A DNA stretch of 64,000 bases from Ichthyophis bannanicus (GCA_033557465.1 CM066033.1:380749289-380813288); one strand, 5' to 3'; counted from the first letter of the stretch, positions 1 to 11,879 are shown. A program made the numbers and translations. The notes: a model not told the origin generated them from the sequence alone.

Positions 1-99
1 TCTCTTCAAGCCTCAGTGTGTGGCGCGGTCATGGCACATGCCTGTCTGTGCTGAGCACAAAGTTTCTAGGAGGAGGCAGAGCAGTAGTGGCCAACCCTC

Positions 100-510
100 C
101 TGGAAGCGACTAAGCCAGAGTTAAGGGTGACCTACTTGGCGGATGCCTTTTATGACCTGATTAGGTGCCAAGCCCGAAGCATAGCAGCGGTGGTCTCTGA
201 ACTCAGATACTTGTAGCTCCGGAATTGGTCGGCAGACTGTTCTGCCAAATCGCACCTGAGCAGGCTCCTGTTCAAGGGAAAGCTCTTGTTTGGAGAGACT
301 CTGGACAAGTTGGTTAAGGACTTGGGAGAGTCCAAGGGCAGTAGACTCCCAGAAGACAAGCAGAAGCCGGGACGGTCGCCAGTGCAAGGTTGAGGGCAAG
401 CACAGGACTCCCGGCGCTTCAGGTCTACTCGATTCACACCCTACGAGAGAGGAAAATTTCCCTCAAGAGGTCAGCCCTTTTGAGGCTTCAAGTGAGCCGG
501 GAGGGGGGGT
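100..510 (+). pseudogene. DIRS A gag-like ORF1, C-terminal remnant
   Basis: The plus strand encodes, with a stop near 222, a tract containing LRNWSADCSAK and then FKGKLLFGETLDKLVKDLG. This resembles the C-terminal part of vertebrate DIRS ORF1 (gag-like) proteins. It is followed by a basic, proline-rich tail (LPEDKQKPGRSP). The function in living elements is presumed to be RNA or nucleic-acid packaging. The region precedes the reverse transcriptase, as expected. It is broken and only the C-terminal third is in the window. Confidence 0.6.
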
Positions 511-639
511 TCCCTTCTACTTCCATCTCCAACAAGAAGCCACAATGAAGTGAGGCGGGTCCAGGTGGAGTTGGTTCCCGTAGGGGGAAGACTGCGTGAA
601 TTTTAACCTGCCTGGGCCCAGATCACCTCCAACCAGTGG

Positions 640-1330
640 GTCCTGGAAATCATCGAGGAGGGTAATGCCTTCGAGTTCGCTCAACCGCTCAAGGAAAGCT
701 TCCTTTGATCCTCTTGCAGAGCATCTCACAAACTCCAGACGGTGCAGGTCACCCTGCAGAGGTTGGTACAGTTGCAGGTGGTCACAGAAGTGCCATGAAG
801 CCAAACTGGGTTAGGTCGGTACTCCATTTCGTTTGTGGTCCCCAAAAAGGAGGGTTCATTTTGGCCTATTCTGAATCTCAAATATGTGAATCGTTGCCTT
901 AGGGTCCCGCACTTCCACATGGAAACCCTGAGGTCAGTGATTGTGAACATCAGAGGAGGAGAGCTCCTTACGTCCTTGGACCTCACGGAAGCTTACCTGC
1001 ATATTCCAATTCAACGGGAGCATCAACGCTTCCTAAGATTCGCGGTACCCATGGGACATTTTCAGTTTACTGCGCTGCCATTTGGCCTAGCAATTGCCCC
1101 CAGGACCTTTACCAAGGTCATGGTAGTGGCAGCGGCTGCTCTGTGAAAGGAAGGAATTCTGGTGCACCCTTACCTCGACGATTGGTTGATAAGGGCAAAG
1201 TCCAGAGAAGAGAGTGTGAGGGCCACTGCTCGGGTGGTCGAGTTCCTTCAGAGCCTGGACTGGGTGATCAATGCGGCCAAGAGCAACACAAGCCCATCTC
1301 AAGAGTTGATTTACCTGATAACCCAGTTTC
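640..1330 (+). pseudogene. DIRS A reverse transcriptase domain
   Basis: Reverse transcriptase of the DIRS type. Visible blocks are LDLTEAYLHIPI (motif A, about 976-1011), HQRFLRFAV, PFGLAIAPRTFTKVM and HPYLDDWLI (1165-1191), the last holding the catalytic Asp pair. An in-frame stop at 1144 (LC*KE) separates the PFGL block from the YLDD block. The domain lies between the gag remnant and RNase H. The motifs are well kept, but stops rule out function. Confidence 0.85.
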
Positions 1331-1639
1331 AGACATAAGAGGGCAAGGTCTCTTTGCTCTTAGAGCAAATGAGCAAACTGCAGTTACAGATCAGGTTCTT
1401 CTTACGGACACCAGCTCAGACAGCCTGGCATTATCTACAGCTCCTGGGCTCAATGGCGGCAACAATCGAGCTGGTGCCTTGGGCGCGGGCACATATGAGA
1501 CCGCTACAGAAGTCCCTCCTGAGGAGATGGTCAGCCTAACGTCATCCGCTGGAGGAGCGGCTGCCTTGCCCGAGGGAGGTCACGATGGCACTCCGCTGGT
1601 GGCTGAGGTCCGAAAAGTTACTAGCGGGGATGCCCTTGT

Positions 1640-2043
1640 AAACACTGAAATGGATTGCTCTCATGACGGATGCTAGCCTGACAAGCTGGGGTACCCACTG
1701 TCAGGCACAGGTGGCACAGGGCATCTGGTCAGCGGAAGAATCCACTTGGGCAATAAACAGAATGGAATTGCGAGCGGTGGCTTTGACCCTTCAGAGCTTC
1801 ACGGATCTTCTTCAAGGGAAGGCAGTGTGAGTATTCTCGGACAACGCCACCACAGTGGGGTATATCAACAGGCAAGGGGGCATGGGCAGCATCTAGTTGG
1901 AAAGCGAAGTCGCCCCTTTGCTGGCATGGGTGGAGGACAACCTCCAGGCATTGTCAGCAGTGTATGTGGCCGGAAGAACAAACGTAGTGGCCGATTACCT
2001 CAGCAGAGTACAAGTGGATCCTGGCGCGTGGACACTAAACAAT
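1640..2043 (+). pseudogene. DIRS A RNase H domain
   Basis: RNase H that would degrade the RNA strand of the RNA-DNA hybrid. Visible are MTDASLTSWG (first catalytic Asp), the helix with MELRAVALTLQSF (catalytic Glu), FSDNATTVGYINRQGG (Asp of the third block) and a C-terminal VADYLSR. A stop interrupts just before FSDN. It directly follows the reverse transcriptase, as in other DIRS elements. Confidence 0.8.
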
Positions 2044-2470
2044 GAGGTGTTTGCACAGCTGGTTCGCCACTGATGCCCTCCAGTTGTGGACCTCATGGCG
2101 ACCCTGGCATCCATGAAGGCAAGTCGTTTCTACAGCAGGAGAAGGGAGCAGATGTTGGAGGGTCTCGACGCACTAGTGCAACCTTGGCCAGAGGCAGGTC
2201 TGCTTTATGTGTTTCTACCTTGGGCCCTGATAGGACAGGTGGTACAGCGGATCGAGGTGCACAGGGAGATGGTCATCCTAATTGTGTCGGACTGGCCGTG
2301 CAGACCATGGTATGTCAATCTCGTCAGGTTGCTGACAGATGACCCCTGGCGGCTCCCGAACAGAAGCGACCTGCTGGCGCAGGGACCAGCCCTAATGTCA
2401 CAGGTGGATCGATTCTCACTTATGGCATGGCTCTTGAGAGGGTGCTGTTAGTTATTCAGGCACAGTCATT
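2044..2470 (+). pseudogene. DIRS A connecting region between RNase H and recombinase
   Basis: Conserved spacer of DIRS polyproteins. Readable pieces include VVDLMATLASMK, RFYSRRREQ, the L(D)ALVQPWPEAG block, VILIVSDWPCRPWY and LPNRSDLLAQGP. I know this order from related vertebrate DIRS elements and assign no enzymatic role. It is largely absent from copy C in this window, which makes this copy a useful reference. Confidence 0.6.
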
Positions 2471-2509
2471 TTGACTCTACTGAAAGCATGTTAGCATTCC
2501 ACTTCAGTA

Positions 2510-3455
2510 GCTTACATTAGGGTCTGGAGGCTCTTTGAGAGCTGGTGTTTAGACAGGGGACTGAGACCCCTGGAGGCTCCTCTCCCGGAGCTGCTAGCTT
2601 TCCTTCAGGCGGGGCTGAAAAAAGGCTTGGTGTGTAATTCCCTGCAGGTGCAGGTGGCAGCACTGGCGTGTTACCAGGGGAGGATGCAGGGAAAATCTCT
2701 AGAGGCCCATCCAGACATCGTACATTTCTTTCGGGCCATAAAGCAGGTTCGACCTCCATTGAGGTCGATAGTTCCGCATGGGACCTTAATTTGGTGCTTT
2801 CGGCACTGACCGTGGCACCCTTTGAGCCTCTTGCAGAGTGCTCACTGAAGAACTTGACTTTGAAGACGGTCTTCTTGGTAGCTATCTGTTCGGCCAGGAG
2901 GATCTCAGAGTTGCAAGCCTTATCTTGCCGGGAACCTTTTCTTTCCATTTCTAAAGAAAAGGTTGTACTGCGACTGGTTCCGACCTTCCTGCCAAAGGTG
3001 ATTTCTGCATTTCATGTAAATCAGCCACTCTCCCGGTATTTTCGGGCGAGGGAGATTCCCAATCAGAACCCCTTTTGCAGCTCCTGGATGTACTTTGAGT
3101 CTTCCGGCGTTACTTGAAAATCACAGATCAGTTCAGGAAGACTGATAGGTTGTTTGTCCTGTTTGGAGGCCCTCTCAAGGGAGTGGCGGCATCTAAGGCT
3201 TCCATTTGTCGGTAGGTTAGGGAGACAATTGGCTCGGCTTACCTGCTCAAGTGTAAAGCAGAGCCATTGGGATTGCGGGCCCATTTGACAAGGGCACAAG
3301 TGGCTTCCTGGGCAGTCAAGCTTGATTCCACTGGCATCCCTACATATTTTTGTAAAGTACTATCGTTTGGATGTGCAAGCAGTGAGGGATGCAAAGTTCG
3401 GAGCAGCAATGATTCAGGCGGGACTTGCTGGTCCCTCCCAGGACTAGTACTGCTA
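2510..3455 (+). pseudogene. DIRS A tyrosine recombinase
   Basis: Recombinase that would integrate circular DIRS DNA. The N-terminal helical part includes LPELLAFLQAGLKKGL. The first catalytic box is CSARRISELQAL, with the presumed catalytic Arg at 2899-2901. HVNQPL follows, then RAHLTRAQVASWA (His..Arg box, about 3279-3317). The Tyr box FVKYYRLD appears in another frame at about 3349. The stretch between the His-Arg box and the Tyr box is much shorter than usual, so an internal deletion and frameshift have removed the linker helix. The frame runs toward the internal complementary region. Confidence 0.8.
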
Positions 3456-3558
3456 TGTTACATCCCATCTGTGTTGGAAATGGACTGGAGGATACGATAA
3501 GGAAGGTGAAATTAGGCCTTACCTGCTAATTGTCTTTCCTTGAGTACCTCCAGTCCAG
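3455..3558. repeat. DIRS A internal complementary region
   Basis: Bases 3509-3558 are the near-perfect reverse complement of the right terminus (about 4034-4087): TTACCTGCTAATTGTC here against GACAATTAGCAGGTAG there. Bases 3455-3508 should be the complement of the missing left terminus. They do resemble the right inverted repeat in the same orientation (CATCTGTGTTGG against CATCCGTGTTGG). This is the classic DIRS internal complementary region. Confidence 0.8.
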
Positions 3559-3984
3559 TCCCTGACCCACTGCTAACTGATTCACTCTCTTTAGTTCAAA
3601 TTGTAATCCTGGACCTCAAAGAAGTACATCAATAAGTCTTTGTGGAACGGTCAAAGGGAGAGCAGAGGTAAGCGGTCGTAGTCCATCTAAAAAAAAAGGG
3701 GAATTGGAAAAAACAGGGATGCTCCCGGACAGAAGGTAGGTCGGGCCCCTTGGGCATTCTAGCTCATCTTGGGATCTCCTTTCCTTGCAGGAAAGGGTTT
3801 TTCCTTTCCTTAGTGCTCTGTTTAAGGAGACTCATGGGGTTAGTTCTCTAAGATGTTTTTGTCCTTAATTACAGACCTGATGTTGCAGGATGCATATGTC
3901 TTTTCCTCTTCTGCTTTGTCATTAGGATACTGGGGGATGGGAGGGCTTCCGGCTACCCAAGTATGCTGAGGTCAGAAACCTGAC

Positions 3985-4087
3985 ATGCTCAGTATCCAAG
4001 TTGTTGGACAGGTGTGACTACCCATCCGTGTTGGGACTGGAGTAGAGATACTCAAGGAAAGACAATTAGCAGGTAGGGCCTAATTTT
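3985..4087. repeat. DIRS A right inverted terminal repeat
   Basis: Right terminus of DIRS A. It holds the copy of the terminal repeat (about 3985-4035) and an end-specific tail (about 4034-4087) complementary to the internal complementary region at 3509-3558. The exact last base is uncertain by several bases. Confidence 0.7.
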
Positions 4088-4098
4088 ATCTTATAATT

Positions 4099-4612
4099 AC
4101 TATGGCCCTCATTCTAGAAAGCGGGTTGCGGGGTTGCATGTCCCTCTGGGATATGCAGCCCCGCAATCCGTCTAAATGCTATTCCCCTACCGGCTTCTCC
4201 CCATACGTCCTGTGCTTCAGGACGGGGAGAGCGGCAAGGGGCAGAGCATGGGGAGGACACCTAGCAGCATGTATAGGGTTGATTCAGGTCACGGCCCTAT
4301 ACATGCTGCTGGATTTGCTGGGCCATACTCAGAGGTGGTATAAGCAGTTGTTTTGGGGGAATCGGGGTAGGGGAGCCACCACAGAAGGCCAGCCATGGGT
4401 CGGGTGGTGGGGATGTTGGGGCTGGAGCTGTGGCAATCAGGGGCACCTGCAGTGAGGACATCCTCACAGGCAGGAGGGGCACGCTGGGCCATCCTCGGGC
4501 CCAATTCTGGCGCCTGTAGGAACGTTTTCTTCCTACGGACCAGAATCGGGTCTGCTTCAGCAGAGACATCCGGACTGCCCGAACATCCCCCTCCCGGAAT
4601 GAGGCTCCACGT
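4099..4612. mobile_element. Non-autonomous TIR element, family member TIR-1
   Basis: About 514 bp with imperfect inverted ends: left ACTATGGCCCTCATTC, right ending GAATGAGGCTCCACGT. No coding capacity is evident. Inside is a perfect 15-bp inverted repeat (GCAGCATGTATAGGG at 4264-4278 and its complement at 4295-4309). It shares internal sequence and end design with 9790-10386 and 41465-42004. The superfamily is not determined; Harbinger-like is possible. It lies about a dozen bases from the right end of DIRS A. Confidence 0.6.
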
Positions 4613-4879
4613 GCAATCAACTTTGCGGCAATATTATGAATCGGTTGTATTTTATGTAATTTATGACTTGTCCCTCATTTTCAGGTTGCCCCTGATTTTA
4701 GAACTGTCCCCCTGATTCCCATCAGTTTGGCTGTCTTCTCTCTTTGATTCCAGCAACGGGGAGAGATAGGGTAGAAAACAAATATTTTTAATTTAGTCAT
4801 TTGAATATGTCAGTTTTTAGAATTTAGATCCATTAGATCAATACCAAGAAATACATCAGCAATACCACTAAATCCATCT
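4613..4879. other. No gene seen
   Basis: AT-rich unassigned sequence between the TIR element and the CR1 3' end. I see no coding region or recognisable repeat. Confidence 0.4.
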
Positions 4880-7470
4880 ACTACAAGAAAAGAATGATTT
4901 AAGAACATAAAATATGCCATACTGGGTCAGACCAAGGTACATCAGGCTCAGTATTCTGTTTTCAACAGTGGCCAATTCAGGTAATAAGTACCTAGCAGTT
5001 TCCCAAAAAGACACACAGGTTCCACAATGCTTGGTACTGGGACAAGTAGTGGATTTCCTCCAGGAACTTGTCCAAACCCTTTTTAAACCCAGCTACACTA
5101 ACAGCTTTTACTACATCCTTTGGTAACGAGTTCCAGAATTTGATTACGCATTGAGTGAAAAAATATTTTCTCTTATTAGTCTTAAATGGGTTATATTGTA
5201 TCTTCATTGTGTGTCCGCCTAGTCTTTCTATTTTTTGATGGCATAAACAATCGATCTACGTTTACCCGTTCTACTCCATTCATTAATTTATAGACCTCTA
5301 TCATATCTCCCCTCAGCCATCTCTTTTCCAAGTTGAAGAGCCCTAACCTTTTAAGCCTCTCCTCATAGGAGTATCCTTCCATCTCCTTTACTGTTTTGGT
5401 GGCTCTTCTCTGTACCTTTTCTAATTCTGCTATATCCTTTTTAAGATACGGCGACCAGAATTGCACATAATATTCAAGGTGCGCGCGCACCATTGAACAA
5501 TACAGAGGCATTATAATATCCTTAGTTTTATCCTCCATTCCTTTCCTTATGATTCCTAGCATTCTATTTGCTCTCTTGGCCGCCGCTGCACACTGGGCGG
5601 AGGGTTTCAACGCATTATCCATGATGATGAAGCCTAGATCTTTTTCCTGGGTGGTGGTTCCTACTGTGGAACCTTGGATCGTGCAACCATAGTTTGGGTT
5701 GTTCTTTCCTGGGTGCATAACTTTTCACTTGCCACATTAAATTTCATCTGTCATTTGAACGTCCAGCCTTCCAATTTATCAAGGTCCTCTTCCAATTTTT
5801 CACAATCCTCTTTGGTTTTAAGAACTTTGAATAATTTTGTGTCATCTGCAAATTTGATTACCTCACTTGTTGTTCCCATTTCCAGGTCATTTACAAATAT
5901 GTTAAAAAGCAGTGGACCCAGCACAGATCCCTGTGGTACTCTATTATTCACCTTTCTTCATTGGGAAAAATCACCATTTAGCCCTACCCTTTGCTTTCTA
6001 TCTTTTAACCAGTTCCTGATCCACAATAGCACACTTCCTCCTATCCCATGACTTTTTAATTTCACCAAGAGTTTCTCATGAGGGACCTTGTCAAAGGCTT
6101 TCTGAAAATCCAGATACATTATATTAACCGGCTCACCTTTGTCTACCCATTTATTCACACCTTCCAAAAAAATAACAGATTAGTAAGACAAGACCTTCCT
6201 TGGCTAAAGCCATGTTGGCTTTCTCCCATTAAACCATTATTTACATATTCAGTAATTCTGCTCTTTATAATAGTTTCTACCATTTTGCCTGGTACTGACA
6301 CAAGGCTCACCAGTCTGTAGTTCCCCATCACCCCTAGAATACTTTTTAAAAATTGGCGTTGCATTGGCCATTTGCCAATCTTCAGGTATTACAGATGATT
6401 TTAATGATAGTTCACAGATTACTTATAGTAGGTCTGCAGTCTCATCTTTCAGTTTTTTCAACACCCTCTGATATATACCATCCGGTCCAGGTGATTTGCT
6501 ATTTTTTAGTTTATTAAACAGTTGTAATACATTTTCCCAGTTTATCAATATTTCTTTCAGTTCTTCTGATGCATCACCTCTAAATGCCATTTCAATCATG
6601 AGTAACTGCTGTACATTATCTTCAGTAAAGACCGAAGCAAAGAATTCATTCAATCTCTCCGCTATGGCCTTGTCCCTTCTTAGTGCCCCTTTTACCCCTC
6701 TATCATCTAATAGTCCAACTGACTCTCTCATAGTTTTTTTATTACGAATGTCCTTGAAAAAGTTTCAATTATGCGTTTTTGCTTCCACACAAACTTTTTT
6801 TTAAATTCTCTCTTTGCCTGTCTTATTGGTGCCTTGCATCTAACTTGCCAGTGCTTATGTTTCCAGTTTTTGTCATTTGGCTCCATTTTACATTTCCTGA
6901 AAGATGCTTTTTGGGCTACAACAGCCTCTCTGATCTCACCTTTAAACCATGCTGGCAGTCTTTTGGATTTCCTTCCACATTTCTTAAAACGTGGAATACA
7001 CCTGGTCTGGGCTTCCAAGATAATATTTTTAAACATCCCCCATGCTTGATGTAAATCTTTAAATGGAGCAGCTGATCCTTTTAGTTTTTTCTTAACTATT
7101 TTCCTCATTTTATTATAGTCTCCCTTTTGAAAGTTAAAAGTTAGTATTGTGGATTTCCTTGCTGTCCTTCCTCCATTTATTAAATCAAATGTGATCATGA
7201 TATGATCACTTTTGCCAAGTGGCCCCAACACCCTTATCTCTTGCACCAGATCTTGTGTACCACTAAGGACTAAGTCAAAAATGGCTTCCCCTGTTGTCTG
7301 TTCATGAACCAGCTGCTCCAAGAAGCAGTCATTTATCTCATCTAGAAACTTTATCTCCCTAGCATGTCCTGCTGTGACACTGAACTAGTCAATACCCGGG
7401 TAATTGAAATCACCCATTATTATTACTGTGTTGTAATTTTTGTTAGCTTCCCTGATTTCTTTTATTTCTT
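4880..7470 (-). mobile_element. CR1-type LINE, copy CR1-1 (5' truncated)
   Basis: CR1 retrotransposon on the minus strand, with its 3' end at left. The 3' untranslated part carries the CR1-like block ATACTGGGTCAGACCAAG (about 4919-4936). It covers the C-terminal half of the endonuclease, the reverse transcriptase and the C-terminal region of ORF2, all broken by frameshifts. It stops abruptly at about 7470, where a plus-strand L2 fragment begins. ORF1 and the endonuclease N-terminus are missing. Confidence 0.85.
4992..7420 (-). pseudogene. CR1-1 ORF2 (endonuclease remnant plus reverse transcriptase)
   Basis: Minus-strand pieces in order: endonuclease end (LVHEQTTGEAIFDLVLSGT, GPLGKSDH, about 7321-7200), a linker with RIVKKKLKG, reverse transcriptase with YLDFQKAFDKVPH (about 6130), VPQGSVLGPLLFNIFVNDLE and the catalytic FADDTKLFK (about 5950-5800), then KDLGFI, LEYYVQFWSPYLKKDI, YEERLKRLGLFNLEKRWLRG and WNSLPKDVV. 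These are hallmark CR1 blocks. The enzyme would nick and reverse-transcribe at the target. Several frameshifts and stops make it a pseudogene. Confidence 0.85.
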
Positions 7471-8215
7471 ACGCCCACTCCTTGATCCATCTGACTTCTG
7501 TACCATCTTCCAAGCCCTCATCTTCCCACATTTTGACTTTTGTAATATCTATTAAGGCTTACCGAAATACAACCTCCAACCACTTCAAATGGCCCTGAAT
7601 ACTGCGACACGTATTCTACATGGAACATCCAGGCCACAGCACATCACTCCAGCACTAAGACGCCTACATTGGTTACCAATTGTGGTGCACATAAAATATA
7701 AGGCCCTGCTCATGATATTGAGAATCCTACACAAGATGCCCGCAGACTCTCTCATAACCACCATTCAGTGGACACCTGATAATAGGCAAAGACAACAAAG
7801 TATGCGCAACACCTCATATCTCTTGCAGCAAGAACAAAAAGCAACCAGACAACTTGTAATAGAGCATTTTCATTGTATGCTCCCACCCTTTGGAACACGT
7901 TGCCTGACCCACTCTTATCCAACTCTGACCTCTCAAGCTTTCGCATATCTCTTAAAACACACTTATTCCGACATACTATGACAGCATTCCCTAAGAAGAA
8001 TAACTACTGCCTCTATTGAACCGCTTAAAGGCCCAGCACCGCAATTTGCCCCTTGCCCATATATCCTCCTTAGAATTCACTTATTCAATATTTAGTTCAC
8101 CCTGTTGAGTTATCAACGTTATCACTCCTGTTCTATGTAAATTATCATATTGTTCAATGTTTTATGTAAACCACTTTGACTGCAAAACAGAGTGGTATTT
8201 TGCACAGTATGGGGG
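7471..8215 (+). mobile_element. L2-like LINE fragment with 3' tail
   Basis: Plus-strand C-terminal reverse transcriptase of an L2-type LINE: FPHFDFCNIYY, LPKYNLQPLQMALNTATRIL, ITPALRRLHWLPIV and KYKALLMILRILHKM, running to a stop near 7980. It is followed by an AT-rich 3' untranslated region containing ATGTAAACCACTTTGACTG, a tail type seen in other LINE ends here. It is 5' truncated against CR1-1. The frame is mostly open over 130 codons but has no catalytic core. Confidence 0.7.
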
Positions 8216-9789
8216 AAATGCAACACTATTTCTAGTTCTTTGTTGATTTGCCTACTTGGAAGTGATATTGTTGCTGTTATAAGATGGATTGGGGGGGGGG
8301 GGGTTAATGACTAGTCTTCCCTCCTCCATACCTTGTTGCTCAAATCTGGAACTAAGGTGTGCCTTTGCACCCTCGCCCACTTTTGGATGTGTCACAGATT
8401 TACCTGAAAAAAAATCTGGAAATCATACTGTAAGCTTGATCAGACCCGGTGCAGTTTCTGCTAGGTATTACTATAGCCCAGTGCAATAAGATATCATTCA
8501 TGAGAATTGTGCCTCTGGGTAGCAGGTCTTAACTTTGCCAGTCTCTGGAAAACATTCACTTAGGATAGATTAACCCTGGGTGATGATGCCCTCCTGATAC
8601 TCTCAGCAGATGCTGTTTGTTCATGCATAAGTGCTGCTGCCTGTCTTCTCCAGGGACCTAGCCTATTTCATTCTGCTGCCATGCCTTTCTAGTGCCTTTA
8701 TTATTCTATCCCCTAAGGCAGATGTTTTAATTTTGCATCTATTTGGCAAATGTAGAAGCCTTTTTTTAGCCCTGAGCTCTCAAGATGCTGTTTAGCGTCC
8801 AACCAGCCATGCAGCCTTGCTGATGACTGTACCATTCCTATAATCAATGTCTTTAAAACCACATACTGCACACACTAAAAGGGGCATTGTCAGAGTGATT
8901 AACACAGCACAATTAATGCTGCTGAATATTCCCCAGTGCCACTACTGAATGCCCCCGACAGCGCTGGGATGCCCAGGCTGGGATGTTATCAATTCCCTGA
9001 GTATTTTACAAAAGGCTCTGCTAAATACAGAGGCTTTTATAAAATACTTATAAGGACTCTGGGAAAGGCATGCATATTCATTGGCTTGTCAAGCGGCAAC
9101 AGCCATGCTGCAAAAAAATGCCTTAAAAAAAAAAGCATCACCACTCAGGGTTTTACATGTATAAGCGCTGGCAAGTAAGTGTGCAAGTGCCGACCCTGCA
9201 GCATGTGTGTGTATAAAGCACATTAAGTTAAGCAGAAAATTTAAAGCTAAAAAGTTATTGTTAATCTGTGGTTTTTCGGTGCAGCTGGGAAGGTCATTGA
9301 TGCTAACAGGCACTATGATAGATCAGTTTAACATCTATGCTTGTGTGCCGAGAAGTCTGAGACCCCCTATGCTCTAGTTAGCTGTATAGGCTTATAAATA
9401 AGTTAGGAGTATAATTATGAGTTTATAGAGCCATACAGCACTTCTGTTCTTTGAGTAACAGATTGCAAATAACATAATAGAAACAACTGAGATTCACGTT
9501 ATGACTAGGGATGACAGTGGAGTGATTAAAATTTGAATTTTGACATCATTTGTCACTCTGGAAAAGAAAGACCAAGCAATATTGTAGAGTTACTGAGATG
9601 ACATCAGCATCAGAAATTATTTTTTTGCAATAATGAGTTCTATAGCTAAAAATCTTAGTTCTGCTTTGTAGTCACTTTTTAGTGGAGGGTTTACTGTGCG
9701 TCCATAACATGTTCAAAAACAAAAAATTATTACCATAGCAACATTTATAACCCCAAAATAACATTTTTTAAATAATTTTGTTTTATAGA
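8216..9789. other. No gene seen; G-run and a hairpin
   Basis: Intergenic or decayed repeat DNA. Contains a 13-base G run (8291-8303) and a hairpin at 9001-9047 (listed separately). No coding region is supported. Confidence 0.4.
9001..9047. repeat. Imperfect 20-bp hairpin
   Basis: GTATTTTACAAAAGGCTCTG followed by a 7-base loop and CAGAGGCTTTTATAAAATAC. The arms are complementary except for about two positions. It may be the core of a small TIR element whose ends I could not fix. Confidence 0.55.
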
Positions 9790-10386
9790 ATATGGGGTCT
9801 ATTCTGTCCCACGAATCGCCCCCCTTGCCGTCGCCGACTAAGCCTCCCTATATGAACAAGGAGTTTATACGGGGAGGCTTAGACGGGGATGGGAAGGGGC
9901 AGTGTAGGGGCGGAGTTAGGGTGGGCGGATTCTGAAATCTGCCCTGTATGTCTGGGGCTGACAGACTGGACGGGGGACTTATTCCACCTTGGAGGTGAAA
10001 TGTCCCCTCAGATGTCACGGGACAGGATGCCCAGCCAGGATCAAAATGGTGAGAGGGTGCAGGAGATTCCCCGCAGCCCGACCCTGGCCATGGAAGGCCA
10101 GATCAGGGGTCAGGCTGCGGGAAAAAGGGAAAGAGGTTGGTGGCTGGGGATCGCAGTGCCATGGCTTCCAGTTGCCATGGTACTGCGACTCCATTCAGGA
10201 GCCTGACTGAGTTAGCCAGGCAGGGTCCTGTACGTGCAGTCCAATGGGAATCGGGTCCCAGCCTACACTTACAGGCCTAGATGCGATTCTGATCCCACGG
10301 GATCAGAATCATGTCTACCTCTGTGTTGCCGGTTCTGACCGGACGCACAGAGGCCGGGACTCTCAGTACAGAATGTGCCTCTATAT
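9790..10386. mobile_element. Non-autonomous TIR element, family member TIR-2
   Basis: About 600 bp with ends of the same design as 4099-4612: left ATATGGGGTCTATTCTG, right ACAGAATGTGCCTCTATAT (inverted). It is G-rich on the plus strand. It keeps an eroded hairpin (TTATTCCACCTTGGAGGTG, about 9979-9997) homologous to the perfect hairpin in the copy at 41465-42004. Open frames here are by-products of composition; no protein is recognised. Confidence 0.5.
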
Positions 10387-10999
10387 GTTTACATTTAAAA
10401 CTGTGACAGTCTAGTGTGCAGCCTCAGAAAGTATTTTTTATATTAGAGTCTCAAGCTGCATAATTAAACTGCCACAATTTGTGCTGAATATAAACAGAAC
10501 TGCACTATTTTTTTTAATTATATGGTCTTAGAGTATAAATTTCTTTCTTTCTTCTTGGGGTAACCAGTATTTTGAGTGAGCTCTGAAAGATCCTTACTTT
10601 TTGGGTTCCTTGTGGGGCGGCACTATCTTAGTCCTCACCTCTGGCAGCAAATTGTTTTGAGCTACTCCTGATGAGTGGGCTATAAATATACCGTAGGAAG
10701 GGATGGAAAGGATGTTTGTACAAGCAACCTGACAGTATTGTCACAGTGGTGGCGACTTCGGAATGCCACCTAGTGGGGAAAAGAAGACTCAGCACCAGTT
10801 TCCAATTAAGGCAATAATAGGGAAGCTGTAAAATAAAAATGCTGGTGGCTTCACAGTGCATCAAGAAGAATATTATGCAGCTTTAAAAACTAAGATCATT
10901 TTATAAAGTCAACTTAGAAACACAAACGTTTTCTCTCTGACTGAACCTTCTGAGGTCTGGCAAAAGGCTCCTCTGAAGTCATTACAAGTAAATATTACA
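10387..10999. other. No gene seen
   Basis: Unassigned sequence without recognisable coding or repeat structure. Confidence 0.35.
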
Positions 11000-11395
11000 G
11001 GTCAATATTCAAAGAGAAATATCCGGATAAAGGCTGCAGTAATCTGAATATTTCCTTTAGCAGCAGCTATGCGCAGATATTCAGCTGCACTATCTGGATA
11101 TGCTATTGAATATCCTTAAAGACCCCCCCCCCCTCAGCAATTTCTGGATAGTGTCAGGGTGGAGCGATCTTAGGATAGTCCGTTATCCAGATAACTTTAG
11201 GCCAGAAAAAAGATTGACCTAAGTTATTGAGAAAGTTATCTGAAATAGCTATCTGGATAATTTCTGGCACTGACCACAGTATGCATATACTCAGCGCTGG
11301 CAGGTTTCAGGAAAGCAGCACTGAATATATGTAATCTCTTTCACGGCTGTGGCGGGCATTTAAAAAACACCGATTGCGGTGGCTGACTATTGACT
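11000..11395. mobile_element. Possible MITE with ATATTCA-type ends
   Basis: The left end GGTCAATATTCAAAGAG and the right end GACTATTGACTC form a short imperfect inverted pair. The interior repeatedly uses ATCCGGATA/ATCTGGATA words. A related fragment lies at about 49445-49612 and ends TTGAATATCGACCCC. No protein. Ends and superfamily are uncertain. A C-run sits at 11123-11133. Confidence 0.35.
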
Positions 11396-11399
11396 CATA

Positions 11400-11879
11400 A
11401 GTATTCTTTAATGATTCTTTCCATTAGAAAACATTTTAAGTTCTTCAGTGCTTTGACCGCAATAGGCAAAGCTGAAGCCTCAACTTCTTGGAAGCTTACG
11501 AGGTCACTGCCCTGATATTTGCTAGAATGAAAAGAGCTACATGGAACCAGTCACCAGCTTCTTAAGGAAAACAGGTGGAAAAGAGCCAGAGGTCTCCAAT
11601 CTTTTTGGTTCTGTGCGCCTCTAATTACTTTCCAGAAAGTTCAGGGACCCCCAAATTCATCCCCACCACTCTTCCCCGATCCCTTCCCCTTACTGTCAAA
11701 CTTGTCCCCGCTAGTCCTCTATCTCTCTTCCCCTTCTTGTTTCCACCAGTCTCTCTCTCTTCCTCCCAGCCAATTTCTACAAGCAGTTTTCTTTGTTTCT
11801 CTTCTCTGCGCCCTATGGATTCTCTGTAATGGTCTTATAGACCCCCAAGGGTCTGCAGACCACAGGTAGGGCCACTTCA
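11400..11879. other. No gene seen
   Basis: Pyrimidine-rich stretch (about 11640-11830) giving an open frame of Pro, Ser, Leu and Phe only. This is compositional, and no gene is supported. Confidence 0.35.

Larger units (their letters stand above)
1..4087 (+). mobile_element. DIRS-type tyrosine-recombinase retrotransposon, copy A (left end outside window)
   Basis: Degraded DIRS element in the usual order: gag remnant, reverse transcriptase, RNase H, connecting region, tyrosine recombinase, internal complementary region, right inverted terminus. DIRS elements copy RNA to DNA and integrate a circle with a tyrosine recombinase, so they lack LTR integrase and make no target duplication. Every coding part has stops or frameshifts, so the copy is dead. 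The 3' end is fixed by sequence at about 4034-4087 that is the reverse complement of 3509-3558. The left terminus and N-terminal gag lie before base 1. Bases 3559-3985 are the 3' non-coding part. Confidence 0.88.
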
